NCBI GenBank assembly: GCA_028291545.1
Contig: JAQGHR010000094.1
Coordinates: 1 to 44,311, forward strand
Length of the DNA stretch: 44,311 nucleotides
From: Planctomycetota bacterium
Lineage (GTDB): Bacteria > Planctomycetota > Planctomycetia > Isosphaerales > Isosphaeraceae
Reading direction: 5' to 3'
Shown: one piece after another, positions 8,343 to 17,998 of the stretch
How positions within the stretch are numbered: the stretch's first letter is position 1
How the letters are laid out: every line of letters begins with the position of its first letter
Translations under genes and position numbers: made by a program
The notes under the pieces: model-generated
Database searches by the model: none
The model's input: only the letters and a program-made list of their open reading frames with translations
What the model was told of the DNA's origin: nothing

Positions 8343-9131
8343 ATGAACGGCGACCGACGGGTTGTCCCTCCGATCGAAGCGCCATGTGAGCCGGGGCTCC
8401 TGACCGAGGCGCGGTTCGTACCGCAGAGGTATGAGCCGAATTACGCCTACCCACTGCTCGTCTTGTTCCATGGTCGGGGTGGCGACGAGCATCAGATGGT
8501 GCGTTCGATGCCGTCGATGAGCTGGCGAAACTATGTCGGGCTGGGCCTTCGGGGACCGGAGACCGCGATTCGGCGCGAGCACCACGACGGTTACGGCTGG
8601 GGCGACGACTTCGCCCGCGCGGACCGTCGGCACGGTCATGGCCGGCCCCGCTCTCCACTGACGGACCGCGAGATCGTGCGTCGCGCCCTGGCGGATGAGG
8701 GACCGCTTGACCCGGTCGACCTCGTGGAGGATGGTGTCTTCGCGGCGGTTCGCAACCTCCGCCGAACACTCCACGTCCATTCGGAGCGGATCTTCCTCGT
8801 CGGCTGCGGCGAGGGGGCGGCGGTGGCGTTTCGCCTGGCCCTGAGCTACCCCGAGAGATTCGCCGGAGTGGTCGCCATCAACGGCTGGCTCCCGGGTGAG
8901 TTCCGCGCTCTCGGCCGTCTCAAGTCGTGCAGAGACCTGCGGATTCTGGTCGTTCATGGCGAGTGGAACGCCCGTGCCCCGATCCATCTCGCCCGCCTCC
9001 AGGTCGCGATGCTCCGCGCCGGCGGCCTGCGGGTGGCCTTTCAGACCTATCCCTGCGCCCACCGCCTGACCTCTCCGATGCTCGCCGATGTGGATACGTG
9101 GCTCATCAATCAGTGCACATCAGAGCTTTGA
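8343..9131 (+). CDS. Alpha/beta-hydrolase-fold protein lacking the nucleophile (predicted pseudoenzyme)
   Basis: A 262-residue protein of the phospholipase/carboxylesterase type. Strand 3 and the oxyanion region read YPLLVLFHGRGGDE, and the nucleophile-elbow strand reads RIFLVGCGEGAAVAFRLAL. In active members the elbow is G-x-S-x-G; here it is G154-C-G156-E-G158, so the catalytic serine is replaced by glycine. The acid position in the usual HGxxDxxVP motif is HGEWNARAP, with N209 in place of aspartate. The histidine is kept (H240, in YPCAHRL). C155 beside the elbow is not in the nucleophile position. The fold appears intact and the frame is undamaged, so a binding or regulatory role is more likely than decay. 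It ends 13 nt before the GTG start of the next gene. Confidence 0.8.
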   Translation: MNGDRRVVPPIEAPCEPGLLTEARFVPQRYEPNYAYPLLVLFHGRGGDEHQMVRSMPSMSWRNYVGLGLRGPETAIRREHHDGYGWGDDFARADRRHGHGRPRSPLTDREIVRRALADEGPLDPVDLVEDGVFAAVRNLRRTLHVHSERIFLVGCGEGAAVAFRLALSYPERFAGVVAINGWLPGEFRALGRLKSCRDLRILVVHGEWNARAPIHLARLQVAMLRAGGLRVAFQTYPCAHRLTSPMLADVDTWLINQCTSEL

Positions 9132-9144
9132 GCCGGAGCCCCTC

Positions 9145-9714
9145 GTGAAACGAGGGTATCAATCCATTCTGATCGGTTCCGCGTTCCTGGCCTCCTGGCT
9201 TGGAATGCAAGCAACCCATGAGTGCGGGCATGTTCTCGGTGCCTGGCTCACCGGTGGCCAGGTGGCTCGGGTCGTATTGCATCCTTTGACGATTTCTCGG
9301 ACCGATCTTGCCGAGAACCCACATCCGCTGCTCGTCGCATGGTCTGGGGCCTGCGGGGGCATCGTGTTCCCCTGCGTCCTCTACTGGTTCGCAAGGCGTT
9401 TACGAGCCTCATTCGCGTTCGTCATTCGCTTTTTTGCCGGCTCCTGTCTGATCGCCAACGGGGCATATCTTTCGATTGGCTCGATCTCCCAGGTTGGTGA
9501 TGCCGGCGACCTGATTCGTCTTGGCTATCCCGCGTGGGTTCTTTGGATCTTCGGGGCGATCTCGGTGCCGACCGGGATAGGGATATGGCATGGGCAGGGT
9601 CAGCACTTCGGACTGGGCGTTGCGAATGGCCATGTTCGCTCGGAGGTTGCGTTCGCAAGCATGGTAACCGCCCTGCTCCTCGTCCTCCTGGGCTACCTGG
9701 TCGGAGGAGAATGA
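9145..9714 (+). CDS. Membrane protein with HExGH motif (M50-like)
   Basis: A 189-residue protein with about five membrane segments. The first segment runs into THECGHVLGAWLTGG, giving the zinc-protease motif H25-E26-C-G-H29 at the membrane, as in M50 (site-2-protease-like) families. A later QVGDAGDLIRLG contains D119 and D122, either of which could be the third metal ligand. The usual M50 NxxPxxPLDGG motif is not present, so it belongs to a divergent branch and proteolysis is inferred. The start is taken as GTG 9145, 13 nt after the previous stop; an upstream in-frame start at 9088 would overlap that gene. Probably co-transcribed with the pseudo-hydrolase. Confidence 0.65.
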   Translation: MKRGYQSILIGSAFLASWLGMQATHECGHVLGAWLTGGQVARVVLHPLTISRTDLAENPHPLLVAWSGACGGIVFPCVLYWFARRLRASFAFVIRFFAGSCLIANGAYLSIGSISQVGDAGDLIRLGYPAWVLWIFGAISVPTGIGIWHGQGQHFGLGVANGHVRSEVAFASMVTALLLVLLGYLVGGE

Positions 9715-9881
9715 GCCGAACCGCAGTCGCTGTTCGTCATAAGGGCCACGTGATTGGCCCAGGAACGGAATGAGGTTCGCGAACAAATTGACCGCTGGTT
9801 CGTCATATGGGTAGTGTGACTACGCCGACGGCGAGGTTCGCCCGACGATCTGGTCGCCATTCCGCCCAGGATACCTGAAGG

Positions 9882-11084
9882 ATGGCCGGTTCATTTGCCT
9901 GCCCGGAATGCGGTTGTGCAGTGGTTCCACGGGGTCTGTCGCCGGGTCGTCAACTGCGCTGTGGAGAGTGTGGAACGCTCGTCGAAGTGCCGTTCTTGCC
10001 GCGGGCCACGGGTCCGAGACGAACCCGAAGGCATGGCCCTGGCTGGACCTGGGCGGTGCTCGGAATCGTGGCCGCCGTCCTGATGGTCGTGGGATCGGTG
10101 GAGATCGCCAGGTCGCGAGGTAGGGCGGGGCGAGAGCGCAAGATCGCGGCACTCGTCTCCGCATCGGAGAAAGCCGAAGCCTCGAGCCGATACGACGAGG
10201 CGTTGGCGGACGCCACGGCGGGCTTGAAGATCGCGAAGACTCTCGGGGCCGACGCGACTGCGCCCCTGAAGGAACGGCGAGATAGACTCGCGCTTCGTGA
10301 CGCCGAAACACGTCTTGCTGGTGTGGAGGCGGCTCCCGATCAGGTCGAGGCGTTGAGAGCCCTTCGCGTGACGATCGAATCGGACCGGGCTCTCGAGCCG
10401 CTGCGGGACACCGTCGTGGACGCACTCTCCGTTGCCCTGGCAAGGAGGGCCGGGGCGGACCTGAACGATGCGTCCAGCGCCCTGGCCTCGGGTCATCCGC
10501 AGATGGCAATAAATCTATGTGAGCGTGTTGCGAAGGCGGCCGACGAACTGGGTTACGAGCGGGCGGAAGGACTCAAGGAGGCGGCGCGACGGGTTGCCGA
10601 GAGCGTGATTCGACGTGTCGGCGTCACCTTCGAGCCCGTCACCGGTGAATTTCTCCAGGGCCCTTCCACGGCCCGCCTTCATGCCGAAAGCCTGTATCCG
10701 AACATCGCCAGTGCCTTGGCCCGTCGCGGATACCTACCGAAACCGAAAGCCTCGGCGTTTCTCACGGTCTGGGACGAGACCGCGCCATTCAAGGTGGCCC
10801 TGTCAGTCGTCGAACGCAACGACGGTAATTTCTTCCAGACACCACTCCATACGAGCCGCTTGCAGGCGATCCTTGCTTTGAAACAGGGGAAAGCGATCCG
10901 CTGGCAAACTCAAGCTCAAGGCAAGACACGCCTCCCTCCGCCGACCATGACCGCGTTCGAGCAGTCCCATTTGACCCTGGCCAAGACACGAGATCCGGCG
11001 ATCGAGAAGCGCCTCTACGACGATGCCCGAGCCGTCCTGGCTGAAAATCTGGGCGGCATGTTGCGAACCATGCCGGAGCCCTGA
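9882..11084 (+). CDS. Zinc-ribbon / single-TM / helical repeat protein
   Basis: A 400-residue protein. The N terminus is a rubredoxin-like zinc ribbon (C7-P-E-C10 and C27-G-E-C30) of the kind common in planctomycete membrane proteins. A basic linker and one membrane helix follow (about residues 54-76, WTWAVLGIVAAVLMVVGS). A helical stretch (about 85-240) rich in Ala, Glu and Arg resembles TPR or coiled-coil segments. The last 150 residues form a separate globular domain (FLTVWDETAPFKVALSVVERNDG) that I do not recognise. The ribbon would face the cytoplasm and the rest the periplasm. It ends convergently with the ThuA-cytochrome gene, 73 bp away. Confidence 0.7.
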   Translation: MAGSFACPECGCAVVPRGLSPGRQLRCGECGTLVEVPFLPRATGPRRTRRHGPGWTWAVLGIVAAVLMVVGSVEIARSRGRAGRERKIAALVSASEKAEASSRYDEALADATAGLKIAKTLGADATAPLKERRDRLALRDAETRLAGVEAAPDQVEALRALRVTIESDRALEPLRDTVVDALSVALARRAGADLNDASSALASGHPQMAINLCERVAKAADELGYERAEGLKEAARRVAESVIRRVGVTFEPVTGEFLQGPSTARLHAESLYPNIASALARRGYLPKPKASAFLTVWDETAPFKVALSVVERNDGNFFQTPLHTSRLQAILALKQGKAIRWQTQAQGKTRLPPPTMTAFEQSHLTLAKTRDPAIEKRLYDDARAVLAENLGGMLRTMPEP

Positions 11085-11157
11085 TCTCGAAGCACAGTCG
11101 ATTCGCAGGCCGAATGGCGTCGGCCACCGCGATGAGTCTGCGCTGAACGCCGATCGT

Positions 11158-14100
11158 TTATTCGCCGCCCTCGACCGTGATCGCCATGACGATCGGGGCG
11201 GACTGATCTCGGCCCTTGATCAATTCCACGCTCTCGATGACGTCCTTCCGTTTCGGTGCGATCGACAGATATCGCAACTGCTGGCCGCGAAGCTTGAACG
11301 CGAGCTTGGATTCGGGCACCTCAACCACGCGAATGTAGTCCGCGAAATGGATCCCGTTCCTGAGCGGATGGTCCTCGGTCTTTCCATCCGCGTAGTGCAA
11401 CCTGACGATCATGGAAACCGTCCCCTCCTGGCCGACCGGATATCCCCAACCACTGACTCCGCTGAGGAAATGGATCGCCTTGGCGGACGAGTTGCAAGGC
11501 AGGCTCACGCTCTTCGGCATCTTCGGCGGGATCTTGCCGTTCGGGCCGTTGAGTAGCACGGCGTTCGGCACGCGGTCACCCTGGGGATCGACCAAAGCGA
11601 ACGGAACCCCTTCAAAGGTCTTGGGCGACCAATCGGAGAAGATCATCCGTTCCAGGTCGCCATCGGGCTCGAAGAACATGCCCTTGGTCGTGACCACGGT
11701 CGCCGCCTTGCGGAGGTCCAGCGGCAGGTATTTCCCCCGTTGCGTGAGGAACTGGAGGAGGTCGGCGATGCTCTCGGGCGGGACTTGTTTCTCGAACCCC
11801 TCGGGCATGACGGACTTCTTGGACGCGGCCAGCTCGTCGATATCCTCGCGCAGGATCACCTGCTTCTTCCCCTCCGCGTCGAGCAGCTCGACCGAGGTCT
11901 TCGTCTCGCTCGCGAGCAGGCCGTTCAGGACCCGGCCGTCCGTCGTCGAGACGGTGTACTGGATGAAGTTGCCTTCGACCGATCGGCTGGGGTCGAGGAT
12001 GTGGATAATCAATTCACTCTTGGGATGAGCGGCCATTCCCGTGAGGTCCGGGCCAACCTTTCCGCCCTCGCCCGAGTGGGAATGGCATTTGGCGCACTGG
12101 GCCGTGAAGACGACCTTACCTTTTGCGGCGTCCCCGCCCTTGAGAACGATTGGCGACAGCGCGTCGATGACTTTCTGACGATCCGGATCCGGGAGTCCAC
12201 CCCCCTTCGCGAGCAGGGCCTTGGCCCTCGCGGCGAGCTTGCTATCGGGGTGGGCGGCGAGCGATTGCGATTGGTCGAGCGAGAGTGCGGTCATCGGGAT
12301 CTTGCCCTCCTCCGCGCCTCGGATAAGTTCCGCCGTCCAGTCGGCCCGCGAGAGCAAAGTGCGGAGGACCGCTTTTCGGGCGACGGGGGTCATCGTGGGA
12401 AAGCTCTCGACCATGATGCCGCCGGCCTCGGATGCCTCGCTCTTGGCCACGGCGTCGAGCAATCCGGAAGCAAGCTCGGGAGACGTGCGCGGCTTGATAA
12501 GGCCCAAGAGGTCGCCCGCGGCTCTGGCGTCCGTTTTTCGCAGCTCGATGAGTTGCCGAGCGGCGTCGAGACGTCCGACCTCCGGCTTGGATTCGTCGGA
12601 CGCCGTGGCGAGGAAGGCACCCGCGATCTGTTTCGCGTACTCGTCGAGGCTCTTCACGCCCCACCGCGAGGCGAGGCCGATCAACTGACCGCGACCGTCG
12701 GGAGAGAGCTTCGGCAGTAGTTCGCCGATGGACTTCTCCGCCACGGCGTCGAGCTTCGCCGCCTTGTCCTTGGGCCAGCCCCTGGCAAGTCCGGCGACGA
12801 TCGCGTTGCGAATGACTGCGTCGGCCTTATCGAGGTTCGCGAGGATCGGGCCGACCTCGCTGACAGGCGCACTTCGAGCGAAATGTTCGGAGACCCGCGA
12901 AACAACGAGGACGACATCATTGCTCGGCGGCTTCGAGAACGATTGCCCAGCGATCGCGGCGAGGAATTCCCTGTCATTCTTCGCGGCGGCGGCGGTCGCG
13001 GCGTCGGGGAGCCAGCGGTCGCCGTCAATTGCCCCGTTCATGAGCGCGTTGACCACTACGATTGCATAGGATCGCGTTGGCTCGCTATCGGCCACGGCAA
13101 GGAACGCCGCGAGTCGGACCTGCGGGTCAAGGTCGTCCACCAATTCGATGGCGGGAATCGCCCGAGAGCCCGAGAGGAGTGGCATGCTGAGTGCCGCGTT
13201 ACGACGGACCCCGGCGGAGGGATTCCGCAGGGCGGCTGTGGCTGCGAATGTTTTCCTATCGCCCGTGTGTTCCCAACCCTTCAGCGCCGCCAACGACCAG
13301 AGAGCGTGGATCGCGGCCCGGTCCATATTAGGATTGACGCTCTTGGAGGAGAAGACCATGAGTGCCAGGTCTCGTGCCACGTCCGCGTTGCCCCGCTCCA
13401 CCAGCAACCGCTGGGCATGCAGCCGCCAGAACATGTTGTCATTCGTCAGCGCCGACACCAGCCCATTCGGGTCGTCCTTCGACAACTTCGGCTGCTCGCT
13501 CGGCTTCCCATCTTTCGCCACGATGCGGTAGATGCGCCCATGTGTCTTGTCGCGGACGGGGATTTCATACGCACCGCCCTTGCCGGTCTTGAATCCTTCG
13601 GGCGTGGGGTTGTGCTGGACGATGAAGTTGTACCAGTCGATGATCCAGACCTGACCGTCGGGGCCGACCTCGGCCATGATGGGAGAGGTCCATTCGTCGT
13701 CGCTGGCCACGAGGTTCCAGGCGTTGTGGGACGAGAAATCCGTCCCGTTCGGATGGAGCGTGAACGTGGCGACAAGATGGCCGGTTGGCTCGGCGACGAA
13801 GGCGGTCTTGTTCCAGTATTGCTTGGGGTACGTGCGAGCCGTGTAAAGCGCACTCCCAGCTCCGGCCGTGAAACCGCCGTGCCAGTCAACCTGGCGGACC
13901 TTTTCGGTGATCGGGAAGAAGCGGTTCGAGTCGGCCATGTTCTGAAGGACGGTCGGGGACATGCCGCGAACCATCTCGTAATAGCGGTTCGGGATCGGCA
14001 TGTAGACGCTTGGACAACCGTTGGCGGTGGAACCGAACAGGAGGCCCTCTTCGCTCATCCCGACGCCCCACGAGTTGTTGTTCGTGTTGCGGAGGAATTC

Positions 14101-15471
14101 GAGCTTCGACCCGTCCGTCTTGAACCGGAAGAATCCCTGGCGGAACGAGTGACGCTCGCCGCCGACCGTGCCGTTGAAGCCGGAATAGCCGATGATGGCG
14201 TAGATCCAGTTATCGAGACCGTAGCGCAGGTTGCTCGGCCCGGCGTGGGTATCGCCGGTCCCAAACCCGGTGAACAGGGTCTCGCGGACGTCCGCCTTGT
14301 CGTCGCCGTCGGTGTCCTTCAGGAAGAGCATGTCCGGCGCCTGGGCCACGATCACGCCGCCTCGTGCGAAGCACAGGCTGGTGGGGATGCTGAGGTTGTC
14401 GGCGAAGACCGTGACCTTGTCGGCCGTGCCATCGCCATCGGTGTCCTCGACGATGCTGATCCGGTCACGGCCTTTGCCTTTGGCCTGAAGTTCGTTCGGA
14501 TAATCGACCGTCTCGGCGATCCAGAGCCGTCCCTTGTGATCCCAGTTCATCGTAATCGGCTTGCCGATCTTGGGCTCGGAGACGAAAAGCTTGGTCTCGA
14601 ACCCGGGCGGAAGCGCGATGTGCTTGACCGACTCGGCCGCATCGAGAGGCTTCTGCATCTTGTCGATCGGTTCGCCCATCGTCCCCCATTTCTTACCGGG
14701 CAAATACTGGGGGATCTTCGCCTTCTCGTACTCGAAGGGTTTCAAACCTGACGCGACGCGAGGGCTACTATCCTTTACCTCGCCCTTGTTGGCCGCCCAG
14801 CGGATTCCCCGCTCTATGAGGTCATGAAATCCGGGGTTGCCCCACGTCCGCTCGTCATGCCCATAGGCCGTGTAAAACACGCGGCCCTTTCCGTGGGTGC
14901 GCGTCCAGGTCCACGGCTCCTCGCCTGCCCCTTCGGCGCGAGTCTGGAGGACGTGCCGATCCTTCGTGTTGTGCTTGGTATGGACGTAGGTCTCATCCCA
15001 GGTGTGGAACGGTTCCAGGCCCTTCATGATCGGCTGTACGGCGTCCACAACTTTCGTGTCGAACTCACCCGTGCCGTGGCGCTGGAATTGTGCCCCGACA
15101 AGGGCGATATACTCGGGAGAATTCAAGAAGCAATAGGAGGCGCAGTGCAGGGGGACGAATCCACCTCCCTTGGCGACGTAGGCCAGCAGAGCTGTCTCCT
15201 GGTCCTTGCTAATCTCCGTCGTATTCGCGTAGACCGCGACGGCGTCATATTTCGCGAGTGTCCCGGGATTGAGGTCCGAGATCTTGCTCGTATAGGTCAC
15301 GTCGATACCTCGCCCTGCCAGGACCGGCGCGATCTGGGCGAAGCGATCGGCCGGCCTGTGATGGCCGTCATCCCCCAAGAAGAGGACCGAGATCGGCTTC
15401 AACGCTTGCGCGTCCGCGATCGACCACGGGAAGAGGAAGATCGCGAGAGCGGCGAGGCGAGAGAGACGCAT
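11158..15471 (-). CDS. Secreted ThuA / PVC-type dehydrogenase / HEAT / cytochrome c protein
   Basis: A 1437-residue exported protein. After a signal peptide (about 1-21) comes a ThuA-type glutamine-amidotransferase-fold domain (about 24-240; ISVLFLGDDGHHRPADR, GGFVPLHCAS, GRVFYTAYGHDERTW). A PVC-type membrane-bound dehydrogenase propeller follows (about 285-640; GFETKLFVSEPKIGKP, EDTDGDGTADKVTVFADNL), then HEAT-like repeats (about 670-1080). The Planctomycetes cytochrome c domain has its covalent haem site at C1126-A-K-C1129-H1130, followed by GGKVGPDLTGM. A beta-sandwich of about 210 residues ends the protein. Oxidation of a sugar outside the cytoplasm with electron transfer to haem is inferred from the architecture. 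The start is ATG 15471, which begins the signal peptide; an in-frame ATG at 15534 would add 21 non-signal residues. It is last in the minus-strand cluster. Confidence 0.85.
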   Translation of the reverse strand: MRLSRLAALAIFLFPWSIADAQALKPISVLFLGDDGHHRPADRFAQIAPVLAGRGIDVTYTSKISDLNPGTLAKYDAVAVYANTTEISKDQETALLAYVAKGGGFVPLHCASYCFLNSPEYIALVGAQFQRHGTGEFDTKVVDAVQPIMKGLEPFHTWDETYVHTKHNTKDRHVLQTRAEGAGEEPWTWTRTHGKGRVFYTAYGHDERTWGNPGFHDLIERGIRWAANKGEVKDSSPRVASGLKPFEYEKAKIPQYLPGKKWGTMGEPIDKMQKPLDAAESVKHIALPPGFETKLFVSEPKIGKPITMNWDHKGRLWIAETVDYPNELQAKGKGRDRISIVEDTDGDGTADKVTVFADNLSIPTSLCFARGGVIVAQAPDMLFLKDTDGDDKADVRETLFTGFGTGDTHAGPSNLRYGLDNWIYAIIGYSGFNGTVGGERHSFRQGFFRFKTDGSKLEFLRNTNNNSWGVGMSEEGLLFGSTANGCPSVYMPIPNRYYEMVRGMSPTVLQNMADSNRFFPITEKVRQVDWHGGFTAGAGSALYTARTYPKQYWNKTAFVAEPTGHLVATFTLHPNGTDFSSHNAWNLVASDDEWTSPIMAEVGPDGQVWIIDWYNFIVQHNPTPEGFKTGKGGAYEIPVRDKTHGRIYRIVAKDGKPSEQPKLSKDDPNGLVSALTNDNMFWRLHAQRLLVERGNADVARDLALMVFSSKSVNPNMDRAAIHALWSLAALKGWEHTGDRKTFAATAALRNPSAGVRRNAALSMPLLSGSRAIPAIELVDDLDPQVRLAAFLAVADSEPTRSYAIVVVNALMNGAIDGDRWLPDAATAAAAKNDREFLAAIAGQSFSKPPSNDVVLVVSRVSEHFARSAPVSEVGPILANLDKADAVIRNAIVAGLARGWPKDKAAKLDAVAEKSIGELLPKLSPDGRGQLIGLASRWGVKSLDEYAKQIAGAFLATASDESKPEVGRLDAARQLIELRKTDARAAGDLLGLIKPRTSPELASGLLDAVAKSEASEAGGIMVESFPTMTPVARKAVLRTLLSRADWTAELIRGAEEGKIPMTALSLDQSQSLAAHPDSKLAARAKALLAKGGGLPDPDRQKVIDALSPIVLKGGDAAKGKVVFTAQCAKCHSHSGEGGKVGPDLTGMAAHPKSELIIHILDPSRSVEGNFIQYTVSTTDGRVLNGLLASETKTSVELLDAEGKKQVILREDIDELAASKKSVMPEGFEKQVPPESIADLLQFLTQRGKYLPLDLRKAATVVTTKGMFFEPDGDLERMIFSDWSPKTFEGVPFALVDPQGDRVPNAVLLNGPNGKIPPKMPKSVSLPCNSSAKAIHFLSGVSGWGYPVGQEGTVSMIVRLHYADGKTEDHPLRNGIHFADYIRVVEVPESKLAFKLRGQQLRYLSIAPKRKDVIESVELIKGRDQSAPIVMAITVEGGE

Positions 15472-15558
15472 CGTGGTGAATCCCCGGTGATGTAGGACGC
15501 GGCGGTTCGTCGATTCTACTGAGGACCGGCTCATGAAGACAGTCGAACCGCCCAGACC

Positions 15559-17844
15559 TTATTTTTCCGCGTCTTTGACCTCGACGACTCCCGCGTCGAT
15601 CGATTGCCCGCCCGAGGTCTGATGGCAATGGACTGCGAGGACATTCTTGCCGGGTTTAAGCGCGCCTCGGGCCTCGGCCGAGATGGGAATCTCTTCATAG
15701 CTGGCGACGTGACCTTTGACGGTCGCCGCGAGGATGCCATTGAGGTAATACTCGGCATCCTCGTCGTGGAGCGAGACGAGCGAGAGCTTCGCGGGGTCGA
15801 CGTCCGGCAGGCGAATCGTTCGTCGCATCCAGATGTCGGGCGACTTCTAGGTCGTGCGCACCACGGCCCCGGGAGTTCCCTCGGTCCCGAAAACGCCCGG
15901 ACCTTCCTTCCATGATGAGGCGTCAAAGTCTGGCGCGAACCAGGTTTTCGACGGTTTATCGAAGGTGTAGTTCCACAACAAACCCTTTTCCATGGACGTT
16001 GGCTCGACCACGCGAGTCACCGGCACCCTGGAAAAGTTGCCACGATTCACCGCATTCACACGGTCAAGGTCAACCTTCACGACCTCGCGATCGTAGGTCA
16101 GAAGCCCGTTCGCCTCCGTCTCGACGTCGGTGATCTGCGTGTAGACCGCCGCGTTCAGGCCCCTGGCGCCTTTCATCTCCCAGGCTTCCTGGAGGAGGCG
16201 TTCATACTTGCGCGTAAGGTCAGTCTGGCTGGCCGTCCCCGCGTAGCCCCAGATCTTATCGGTCCAGGTATGCCCGTCCACACCGAGCGAGAGGCCTCCA
16301 AACTCACCAAGAACGCCGGCGCGCCTTGGTTCCAGGGGCGGAGCGGCGGGCCGCGGATAGGCGTGCAAGTCGTGGAGGTCGCCGACCCCCGCGCGATCGG
16401 CCCAGCCGCTGGCGGCATCCACGATGCGGGAGCGGTCATACGCCTTCGTCCAGTCGGCGATCCGCTTCGTGTCGAACTGGCCCCAGCCCTCGTTGAAGAC
16501 CACCCACATGATGATGCTGGGATGGCTATACAGGTTGTCGATCATCGCTTTCAGTTCGGTCTCATAGATCTGCGCGGACTCGGGCGATCGCTTCAGGTCG
16601 GGGTCGTTCGGGCTGATGCTCCGCTCGCCGCTCGGCATGTCCTGCCAGACCAGGAGACCGAGCTTGTCGCACCAGTAGTACCAGCGATCTGGCTCAACTT
16701 TGACGTGCTTCCGAGTCATGTTGAAACCGAGCTTCTTGGTGATCTCGATATCGTATTTCAGCGCCTCATCGGTCGGCGCCGTATAGAGCCCATCCGGCCA
16801 GAATCCCTGATCGAGCGGGCCGACCTGGAAGATAGGCTTGCCGTTCAGTGCGATGCGATTGACGCCCTTGTCGTCCTTCTGAATGGCGATCGTGCGGAGC
16901 CCGAAGTAGCTGGACACAGAATCGACAACCACGTCGCCCTTCTTGATCTCGACCTTCAGGTCATAGAGAAACGGCGATTCGGGCGTCCAGGGCCTGGCCG
17001 GGGCCGAGAGGGTCAGCGGGAGAAATCGTGTGGTTCCCAGGGGAACCGATGTCCGACCCACCTCGCGATCGCCATCGAACGCGGTTGCGACGATCGTCAT
17101 TCCCTCGCGCGGGCCGCCTGTCCACAGAGGGATAATGGAAACGGAGGGATCGGCGGGGCCACCCGAGACTTTCAGTCCCGTGATCCTCGTGGTGTCCGGT
17201 ACCGGCTCGATCCACACCGTCTGCCAGATACCGGTCGTCGGAGTATAATAAATCCCTTCCGGCTTCGAGACCTGCTTGCCCCGAGGTTGCGGCCCTTTGT
17301 CCGTCGGATCAAACACGCGGACGAGGACTTCCTGATCGCCGTCCGGCTTGAGGGCGTCGGTCACGTCGAACGTGAACGGGTCGTAACCGCCTTGGTGACT
17401 GCCAAGGTCCTTGCCGTTGATCCACACCTGCGTCTCCCAATCGACCGCCCCGAAGTGCAGGAGAGTCCGCTTGCCGGCCCATGTCTTCGGCACCGTGAAC
17501 GTCCGCCGATACCACAGCCGGTCGGCCCGCTTCATCACGCCCGACAGGGCCGACTCGACGGGGAACGGCACGAGGATCTGATCGGTGAGCGTCTTTCCCA
17601 CAGGGGGCGTGTCGCCCTCTTTCCCGATCGCGAATTGCCAGAGACCGTTCAGGTTTTGCCAGTCTCTTCGAGCAAGCTGAGGACGAGGATATTCGGGTAA
17701 CACGTTGTCGGGCTTGACGTCCTTCGCCCATCGGGTCATCAGGGGCCCATTCGCCGGTTTCCAGTCGGCTGCGAGGGCCGGGCACGAGATGGCGAGATTG
17801 ACTAGAACGAGGGAAATCGCACTGCGGATCGTGAGTTGGATCAT
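15559..17844 (-). pseudogene. Glycoside hydrolase family 2 gene interrupted by an in-frame amber codon
   Basis: The first part (17844 to 15847) encodes 665 residues of a secreted GH2 enzyme (beta-galactosidase/glucuronidase/mannosidase class). It has a signal peptide ending ALAADW, a jelly-roll sugar-binding domain (WYRRTFTVP, HFGAVDWETQVWINGKDLG), an Ig-like domain, and a TIM barrel with acid/base E452 (FNEGW) and nucleophile E514 (LGEFGG). At 15847-15849 a TAG stops translation after AVVRTT. The same frame continues without a shift for 95 codons (15846-15559), reading KSPDIWMRRTIRLP and then an intact beta-sandwich. Related enzymes carry Trp at this spot (the usual pattern is WK(T/S)PDIWLRR), so a TGG-to-TAG change is likely. 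The catalytic barrel is complete, so the short product may still be active. GTG 17862 is an alternative start. Confidence 0.8.
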
Positions 17845-17998
17845 GAGGCTCGCCCTGTTCACTCTGGGATACGGATGGGATGTGTACGAATCGCTCGCTC
17901 AGCCCCTGCCTCGCCAGCGTCATGGTACTCGATCGGACAAGTCGCGGAATTGGTCACGGAACTCGATTCAACTCGTTGAGAGGACGACCGGGCGCAGA

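Noticed and set aside
12883..14751. 622-residue plus-strand frame opposite the ThuA-cytochrome gene
   Set aside because: Shadow of the propeller-coding strand; no ribosome site or recognisable motif.
16270..17700. 476-residue plus-strand frame opposite the GH2 gene
   Set aside because: Low-complexity Arg/Asp/Ile composition typical of an antisense high-GC frame; the opposite strand encodes GH2 active-site motifs.
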